IMG/VR virus record: IMGVR_UViG_3300009091_000363
Span: 1 to 27,198 of that record
Direction: 5' to 3' (one strand)
Length of the DNA stretch: 27,198 nt
Source: a virus
In this document: in pieces, positions 22,834 to 27,198 of the stretch
Position numbering within the stretch: the first letter of the stretch is position 1
How the letters are laid out: every line of letters starts with the position of its first letter
Program-made: the position numbers and the translations under genes
The notes under the pieces: model-generated
The model's database searches: none
What the model saw: only the letters and a program-made list of their open reading frames with translations
What the model was told of the DNA's origin: nothing

Positions 22834-23817
22834 ATGGCAACATATATTCCCCGTAGTGGGGCTGAGGCTTTAATGCCAGAGGATTACATGCGCGAAATTA
22901 TTCAGGAAGTGCCTGAAATGAGCGCGGTTATGGGACTTGCCTATCGTGCGCCTAATATGACTAGAGCGCAGAAAAGAATTCCAGTTTTATCAGTTTTACC
23001 AACGGCTTACTTTACAAATCCAGGACCTGAAAAGCCAACCCCTGATTATCTAGGTTGGAAATCTACGACTAAAGTTATGTGGGAAAATAAATATCTTGAT
23101 GCTGAAGAATTAAATGTAATCGTTGCAATTCCAGAGGCTGTTTTGGATGATGCTGACTATGATATTTGGGCAGAAGTTAAACCTTTATTGCTTGAAGCTT
23201 ATGGGTTAGCATTTGATCAAGCGGTATTTTATGGCATCAATGCCCCTTATGTATGGCCTACGAATATCGTAGCCGCCGCTACTGCCGCCGGTAATTTTGT
23301 TACTGCTGGGTCTTTAGGCGATTTATACGATGATGTTATGGGTGAAAATGGCTTGATTGCAAAAGTTGAAGAAGACGGATATTTAGTGAATGGTCATGTT
23401 TGCGCTATGACAGTAAGAGCAAAATTAAGAGGTTTAAGGGATAACGCCGGAAATCCAATATTTAAGGCGTTAAATAAAGAAGGTATTCAAGGTAAAACAA
23501 TTTATACATTAGATGGTGAGCCTTGCATCTTCCCAAGAAATGGTTCTATTATTCCAGCGAGAAGCCAAATAATTACCGGTGATTGGCAAAAATTAATCTA
23601 TGCAATAAGAAAAGATATTACATGGAAAATATTGGATCAAGCCGTAATTCAAGATCCATTAACCGGGGAAATTGTATACAATTTAGCCCAACAAAATATG
23701 ATTGGCCTTAGATCTTGTATGAGAATAGCTTGGCAAGTACCTAACCCAATTAATAGAGTTAATTCGGATGAAGATACACGATACCCATTTGCAGTATACG
23801 GGCAAGGTGGGTCATAA
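22834..23817 (+). CDS. Major capsid protein (HK97 fold)
   Basis: A 327-residue shell protein, inferred from length, position after the scaffold and HK97-like features. These are an N-terminal arm (ATYIPRSGAEALMPEDYM), a mid-protein VAIPEAVLDDADYDI stretch typical of the E-loop/P-domain boundary, and a C-terminal domain with IQDPLTGEIVYNLAQQ. There is no extra delta domain, matching a separate scaffold. AAGGATG precedes the ATG. It is more GC-rich and uses more common codons than accessory genes, as expected for a highly expressed protein. Confidence 0.88.
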   Translation: MATYIPRSGAEALMPEDYMREIIQEVPEMSAVMGLAYRAPNMTRAQKRIPVLSVLPTAYFTNPGPEKPTPDYLGWKSTTKVMWENKYLDAEELNVIVAIPEAVLDDADYDIWAEVKPLLLEAYGLAFDQAVFYGINAPYVWPTNIVAAATAAGNFVTAGSLGDLYDDVMGENGLIAKVEEDGYLVNGHVCAMTVRAKLRGLRDNAGNPIFKALNKEGIQGKTIYTLDGEPCIFPRNGSIIPARSQIITGDWQKLIYAIRKDITWKILDQAVIQDPLTGEIVYNLAQQNMIGLRSCMRIAWQVPNPINRVNSDEDTRYPFAVYGQGGS

Positions 23818-23819
23818 CT

Positions 23820-23999
23820 ATGAAAGTTGAATTCTTAAAAAATGGCATGTATAAAGGTAGAAAATACTTAAAAGGTTCTATTGTTGATATGGATACAATG
23901 GATTCTAAGGCTTATCTATTTTCTAATGTCGTTAGAATAGCATTCAATCAAACCAAAATAGTAATAAAAAAGCCAAGAAGTAAAAAAAAGAAGGTGTAA
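23820..23999 (+). CDS. Small basic protein next to the capsid gene, 59 aa
   Basis: A 59-residue frame starting three bases after the capsid stop. It has a beta-rich start (KVEFLKNGMYKGRKYLKG), a middle with FSNVVRIAF and a very Lys-rich tail (KKPRSKKKKV). It resembles small head proteins that sit beside capsid genes, such as decoration or DNA-binding proteins, but no family is recognised. The next gene starts four bases after its stop. Confidence 0.65.
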   Translation: MKVEFLKNGMYKGRKYLKGSIVDMDTMDSKAYLFSNVVRIAFNQTKIVIKKPRSKKKKV

Positions 24000-24003
24000 A
24001 GTT

Positions 24004-24195
24004 ATGCCTTATAGTCTTAATGATAGACCTGAACGAATAAAAAAATTACCTGAAAAGGCCCAGAAAATTTGGATTGCCGCTTTTAATGCTAGTTATCCAA
24101 AAGGTGAAGAATCCGCGAATAAAATAGCATGGGGCGCAATAAAAAACGCCGGGTATAAACAGGATAAACAAGGTAATTGGAGGAGGTGGGAATAA
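24004..24195 (+). CDS. ChaB-family protein
   Basis: A 63-residue protein matching the ChaB family over its full length: MPYSL at the start, LPEKAQKIWIAAFNAS, then IAWGAIKNAGY and NWRRW near the end. ChaB was named for a regulator of cation transport in Escherichia coli, but small ChaB proteins are common in phage and archaeal or insect virus genomes, where their role is unclear. Here it lies between the capsid and neck genes, so a structural or head role is possible. Confidence 0.85.
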   Translation: MPYSLNDRPERIKKLPEKAQKIWIAAFNASYPKGEESANKIAWGAIKNAGYKQDKQGNWRRWE

Positions 24196-24645
24196 ATGTA
24201 TATTACGGCGGCGGAATATGTTACTTTAACTGGTAGGCCTATAGCAGAAGCTACGACAATACGAATTACGATGGCGTCAAAGCTATTGGATAATCGTATA
24301 GGAAATTATGCAATAGATACCACGGGATATAAAATTACTACCCCTGGGTGGACTGTATGGGATGATGGTTTAGACATTACATTGAATACGGCCAAAAAGG
24401 ACGCTGTAAAATTATGGGTTGCCACGATGATAGGGTATTTAGTGGATTCCGGTGGCCTACCTCCAACTACTTCCCAAAATGTGAAGTTAGGCCGGTTTAG
24501 TGTTGGAAAAGCGAGTTCTTCGGGGTCATTATTACCTGAAGAAATGGGATTTGCAGATAGTATTCTTGTAACATCCGGAATAATCAATAGGAAAGTAAGA
24601 TTGACAAGGGGGATTTATCGTAATGAGTATGGCCAGTTTTATTAA
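24196..24645 (+). CDS. Head-tail connector protein (SPP1 gp15-like)
   Basis: A 149-residue protein immediately after ChaB. Position after the capsid and a helix-rich N-terminus starting MYITAAEYVTLTG fit the gp15-type adaptor that binds beneath the portal. The ITAAEY and TMASKLLDNRIG stretches are typical of such adaptors. AGGAGGTGGG precedes the start. It overlaps the next neck gene by 23 bases. Assignment is mainly by order and general pattern. Confidence 0.68.
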   Translation: MYITAAEYVTLTGRPIAEATTIRITMASKLLDNRIGNYAIDTTGYKITTPGWTVWDDGLDITLNTAKKDAVKLWVATMIGYLVDSGGLPPTTSQNVKLGRFSVGKASSSGSLLPEEMGFADSILVTSGIINRKVRLTRGIYRNEYGQFY

Positions 24646-24964
24646 TTTATGTACACATACACTCAATCTTGTAAAACGAAATAGAAATGTATCAGGGGAT
24701 TTTATAACCGTATCGACTATACCTAATTTAAAAGGTTTTGTTCAGTATGGCGATCATTTGATTACAAATGATAAGGGTGAAACCTTGAAAGCTACGGCTA
24801 TTGTGTTTTTACAAGACAATTGTGGAATTGATGTAAATTGGGAATACTGGATGATAAATCAAATAGCCCCTTATGTCCGATCTAATATGGAAGTGTTGAA
24901 AATAGATCCCATAGATGATCCGAGGACTGGTAAAACACACCATTACGAATTGGCGGTGAGATAA
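24623..24964 (+). CDS. Head closure / stopper protein (SPP1 gp16-like)
   Basis: A 113-residue protein placed where SPP1-like phages have the stopper that seals the DNA-filled head. It looks beta-rich, with VKRNRNVSGDFI at the start, VQYGDHLI and FLQDNCGIDVN in the middle and KTHHYELAVR at the end, similar to head-closure proteins. A second ATG six bases downstream is an equal alternative start. It overlaps its neighbours on both sides. Confidence 0.65.
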   Translation: MSMASFINLCTHTLNLVKRNRNVSGDFITVSTIPNLKGFVQYGDHLITNDKGETLKATAIVFLQDNCGIDVNWEYWMINQIAPYVRSNMEVLKIDPIDDPRTGKTHHYELAVR

Positions 24965-25341
24965 TGTCAAGTGGATGGCGAAGGTGGGACGGTGACCAAA
25001 TAAACCGGGTAGTAAAAGAAGCATGTCGGAAAGCTTGTGAAAAAGCGGCAAATGTAGTATTGCCAGCTACTAAACAAGAGGTTCCTTTAGACGAGGGATT
25101 TTTACTTAGGACGGGAATTGTTTTAATGCGTTGGAAGGGTAGTAATCCCGTGGCTGTCATTTCATATGGTGGAGGGTCCGGGACTGGATTTCCAAGGCTT
25201 CCTTATGCTATTAGATGGCACGAGAACGACGCCAATTTTCAACATGGAAGAAAAAAGAAATATTTAAAAGATCCTTTTAATCGATTAGGACCTAACGCAT
25301 TACAAAATTGTTTAATAGAAGAATTAAGGGCGGTGTTGTAA
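24964..25341 (+). CDS. Neck protein, HK97 gp10-like tail completion
   Basis: A 125-residue protein with the pattern of the HK97-gp10/minor capsid family: an N-terminal helix with KACEKAANVVLPATKQ, then VPLDEGFLLRTG and a C-terminal YAIRWHENDANFQHGRK. The last part matches the YaxxqHE region of this family. Such proteins help join tail to head. It starts one base inside the preceding stop and ends directly before the next gene. Confidence 0.78.
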   Translation: MSSGWRRWDGDQINRVVKEACRKACEKAANVVLPATKQEVPLDEGFLLRTGIVLMRWKGSNPVAVISYGGGSGTGFPRLPYAIRWHENDANFQHGRKKKYLKDPFNRLGPNALQNCLIEELRAVL

Positions 25342-25755
25342 TTGGGTAGTATAGCCAATCAAATAATGAAATACCTTGATAATCAAGGACACGGCACGGA
25401 AAACGTTGATTTATTTTATGGATTTAAACCAAATACCCCGGATAATTGTATTATTATTTATGATGAATCAGCGCCGGGCCTAGATGAATCAAGTTGTTTA
25501 GAAGTTGATTTATATGGAATACAAATTTTGGTTAGAAATACTAATTATGATACTTGCTATTCAATAATAAATGCTATTCATAAAGAAGTTGCGGGGTTCG
25601 GTGGGCAAGTGCTTGTTGTTGGCGGTGATATAATATCATATGTCACCGTTGAAACCTCCCCAACTTCATTAGGTAAGGATGATAAAGGGCGTAGTGAATG
25701 GACATCACATTATTACGTAAGAGCTACGTCAATTTTGAATGATTGGAGGTTATAG
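25342..25755 (+). CDS. Tail terminator protein (SPP1 gp17-like)
   Basis: A 137-residue protein in the place of the tail terminator, which ends the tail tube and binds the head. It has an N-terminal helix with IANQIMKYLD, then beta strands with LEVDLYGIQILVRN and an end with HYYVRATS typical of minor capsid/terminator proteins. It begins with TTG directly after the preceding stop; AAGGGCGG lies upstream. A downstream ATG at 25366 is possible. It overlaps the leader of the tail tube gene. Confidence 0.68.
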   Translation: MGSIANQIMKYLDNQGHGTENVDLFYGFKPNTPDNCIIIYDESAPGLDESSCLEVDLYGIQILVRNTNYDTCYSIINAIHKEVAGFGGQVLVVGGDIISYVTVETSPTSLGKDDKGRSEWTSHYYVRATSILNDWRL

Positions 25756-25756
25756 C

Positions 25757-26182
25757 ATGAATGAAGTTAAATTTGCTAATACTGTTATACAGGTACAAAG
25801 TGAAACCGTTGCAAAAGTAACAAGTTTCAAAAGAAGTGTTGAAATCGACGAAGAAGATACAACCGGCTCAGAGGATTATATCGTTGGCACTGATGTATTA
25901 CATAAACAATTTGTATCAATTGCAGTCGGTGAAACCGCCGACGTTGAGGGTATCGCCATTGAATCGACTTTAACAGGGCTTGACGATGGACAAAGTGAGT
26001 TAAGGGACGCGGCGGAACGTGGTGAAACTGTAAGTATGAAATATACCAGATATACAGGGTATGGATATACATTTACAGGATTTTTTACAAAATATGAAGA
26101 ATCGGGAAGTACAGCCGAAGTTTATAAATATAAAGGAACATTTAGAATAAATTCTAAAGTAGAGTTAACACCGGCAAGTTAA
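25757..26182 (+). CDS. Major tail tube protein
   Basis: A 141-residue beta-rich protein following the tail terminator, in the standard position of the tail tube subunit of a siphovirus. No sheath gene lies between, which supports a non-contractile tail. Segments such as VEIDEEDTTGSEDYIVG and YKGTFRINS fit tube proteins. GGAGG at 25745-25749 and a seven-base gap point to the ATG at 25757 and not the upstream one at 25739. Confidence 0.75.
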   Translation: MNEVKFANTVIQVQSETVAKVTSFKRSVEIDEEDTTGSEDYIVGTDVLHKQFVSIAVGETADVEGIAIESTLTGLDDGQSELRDAAERGETVSMKYTRYTGYGYTFTGFFTKYEESGSTAEVYKYKGTFRINSKVELTPAS

Positions 26183-26192
26183 GGAGAAATTA

Positions 26193-26618
26193 ATGGATAA
26201 TGATAAAAGAGAAAGTTATTTGAATGACCAATTAAAAATATTAGCAGATAATCAAGAAGCTGAATTACTTCTTGATTTTGACGCGGCGGTGGAAGAAGTA
26301 GAAGAAAAGCCATATAAGATAAAGTTCAACGGGAAAATTTATGATGTACCCCGCGAAATGCCTTTAGGTTTTGCGACTTTTTTCTTCAGATATTGTTATA
26401 AAAAAATTAATAACAAAGTAACATTAGAGGTTCCAGAGGATAGGATGATGCAATTTATTGAATTAATGTTCGGAAAAGAGATGCTTCGCGCTTTAGAAAC
26501 ATCTAAGAAAGCCGTATCAATTGATTTAGTATTCAATAAATTAGCCGGCACTATTCTAGCTAAATGGGGCTATAATGTTCAATCGAACAATTCAGAAACT
26601 TCTCAAAAAAAAATTTAG
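26193..26618 (+). CDS. Tail assembly chaperone, short product (gpG-like)
   Basis: A 141-residue acidic protein between the tail tube and tape measure genes, the usual place for the chaperone that coats the tape measure. It ends in KKI followed by a stop within an A-run. Ribosomes that slip one base back at that run would add a second domain (separate entry). AAGGAG lies upstream of the ATG. A YKIKFNGKIYDVP strand pair near residue 40 resembles chaperones of this type. Confidence 0.8.
   Translation: MDNDKRESYLNDQLKILADNQEAELLLDFDAAVEEVEEKPYKIKFNGKIYDVPREMPLGFATFFFRYCYKKINNKVTLEVPEDRMMQFIELMFGKEMLRALETSKKAVSIDLVFNKLAGTILAKWGYNVQSNNSETSQKKI
26606..26612 (+). promoter_or_regulatory. Slippery site for programmed -1 frameshift
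   Basis: A run of nine A (26605-26613) contains A-AAA-AAA in the correct reading phase just before the stop TAG at 26616. Slipping back one base here lets translation continue without interruption to 26824. A frameshift at this point in tail chaperone genes is a well-known feature of long-tailed phages, though classical sites are G-rich or A-rich heptamers with downstream structure. I did not find a clear downstream hairpin. Confidence 0.82.
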
Positions 26619-26824
26619 ATCCAAGAATAATAATTTGGGCTTGGGGAGCGTTAGAAGCTGATTTTTGGAGATTTTATAAAATCGATATAAATAATAAATC
26701 TTCTCTGACATTGAGAAAATTTTTAGTATTTATACGAGGATTACCCGATGATTCAGCTTTTAAAGCCTGGGCCAATAATAAAGATAATAGGAATTTTGTA
26801 GAATTTGAAGAGGTGGAAATATAA
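26612..26824 (+). CDS. Tail assembly chaperone, frameshift extension (gpGT-like)
   Basis: In the -1 frame the sequence reads on from the A-run (NLDPRIIIWAWG) for 70 residues to a stop at 26822-26824. It has no ribosome binding site and no good start codon of its own. Joined to the first 140 residues it would give a chaperone of about 210 residues that binds the tape measure protein. The stop overlaps the tape measure ATG as TAATG. Confidence 0.82.
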   Translation, partial: NLDPRIIIWAWGALEADFWRFYKIDINNKSSLTLRKFLVFIRGLPDDSAFKAWANNKDNRNFVEFEEVEI

Positions 26825-27198
26825 TGGCTATCGTAATTGGTGAATTAGTTGTTAACCTTGTAGCTGATATAAATAGATTTACCCGTGATATCAATAACGC
26901 CCGTGTAAGCGGGCAAAATTTCGCAACTGATATTGGGGATACTATGACCGCCGCGGGCAAAGGTGTAATAAGTTTAGGATCAACAATGACTAAATATCTT
27001 ACACTCCCTTTAGTGGGTGCCGGTGTAGCGGTTTTTAATTTAGGTAAAGATTTTGAAAGTGAAATGAGTCATATTACGGGCTTAGTTGGTGTTGCAAAAA
27101 GCCAAGTAGATGCCTGGGGAGCTGATATTTTAAAATTGGCACCTGAGTTAGGCAAAGCACCAAAAGAGTTGGCCGCGGGTTTATACTATGTTACAAGT
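26824..27198 (+). CDS. Tail tape measure protein, N-terminal part (cut by window end)
   Basis: The first 125 residues of a longer protein that sets tail length and helps DNA entry. The start fits the family: ELVVNLVADINRFTRDI, then GDTMTAAGKGVISLGSTMT and a small, Ala/Gly-rich hydrophobic stretch (YLTLPLVGAGVAVF), followed by FESEMSHITGLVGVA. The reading frame is open to the last base. GAGGTGG (26810-26816) precedes the ATG. Confidence 0.9.
   Translation, partial: MAIVIGELVVNLVADINRFTRDINNARVSGQNFATDIGDTMTAAGKGVISLGSTMTKYLTLPLVGAGVAVFNLGKDFESEMSHITGLVGVAKSQVDAWGADILKLAPELGKAPKELAAGLYYVTS

Noticed and set aside
24306-25160. Several minus-strand frames over the neck genes
   Set aside because: They overlap conserved + strand neck genes and lack start signals.
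1-27198. CRISPR arrays, tRNA or rRNA genes, and transposase genes
   Set aside because: No regularly spaced repeats, no cloverleaf-type sequence and no transposase-like protein was seen by reading.

Overview
The window is an AT-rich stretch (about two thirds A+T by eye) of a tailed-phage or prophage genome. It carries the late (packaging, head, neck, tail) operon of a siphovirus. The host is most likely a Gram-positive, clostridia-like Firmicute. The reasons are strong AGGAGG ribosome binding sites, a lipobox protein, a sortase-type LPKTG surface protein, an amidase endolysin of the SPSxQ type common in clostridia, and teichoic-acid-like enzymes. Nearly every gene is on the + strand, and most overlap or abut.

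Layout. Positions 1-800 hold small unknown genes, a strong terminator (469-508) and one possible minus-strand gene. Positions 791-3100 start with a consensus promoter and continue with a lipoprotein, a small ribbon-helix-helix-like protein, the amidase endolysin, unknown small genes and a protein resembling Tad1/Acb2 anti-defence sponges (2765-3100). Positions 3102-9247 are the packaging and portal region: ParB-like protein, small and large terminase, a small HEIIE protein, portal, a compact tyrosine recombinase, an unknown protein and a minor capsid protein. At 9244-10014 lies an LPXTG cell-wall-anchored surface protein, ending at a strong terminator.

Positions 10107-21893 carry a contiguous 17-gene glycan cassette inserted in the middle of the head genes. 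It encodes PseB- and PseC-like enzymes, a very short NeuB/PseI-like synthase, a SpsF-like cytidylyltransferase, a Pse-associated methylase and a GNAT acetyltransferase; together these suggest synthesis of CMP-pseudaminic acid or a relative. It also encodes an ATP-grasp ligase, two HAD phosphatases, a PIG-L deacetylase, a KpsC/KpsS-like capsule glycosyltransferase and two more methyltransferases. Last come an IspD-like cytidylyltransferase with an adjacent SDR reductase (a split form of the CDP-ribitol synthase Bcs1) and a TagB/TagF-like transferase. A Rha-like DNA-binding protein closes the block.

Positions 22154-27198 resume the head and tail genes behind their own promoter: scaffold, major capsid, a small basic protein, ChaB, four neck proteins, tail tube, a tail assembly chaperone with a -1 frameshift at an A-run, and the start of the tape measure gene, cut by the window end. 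The order follows SPP1-like siphoviruses.

My reading is that the phage brings an almost self-contained route to two activated sugars (CMP-nonulosonate and CDP-ribitol type), plus two candidate transferases, and expresses them from within its late operon. The product could coat the virion itself, or it could remodel the host wall during infection or lysogeny. The Tad1-like protein and the LPXTG surface protein fit a phage with a large set of host-interaction genes.
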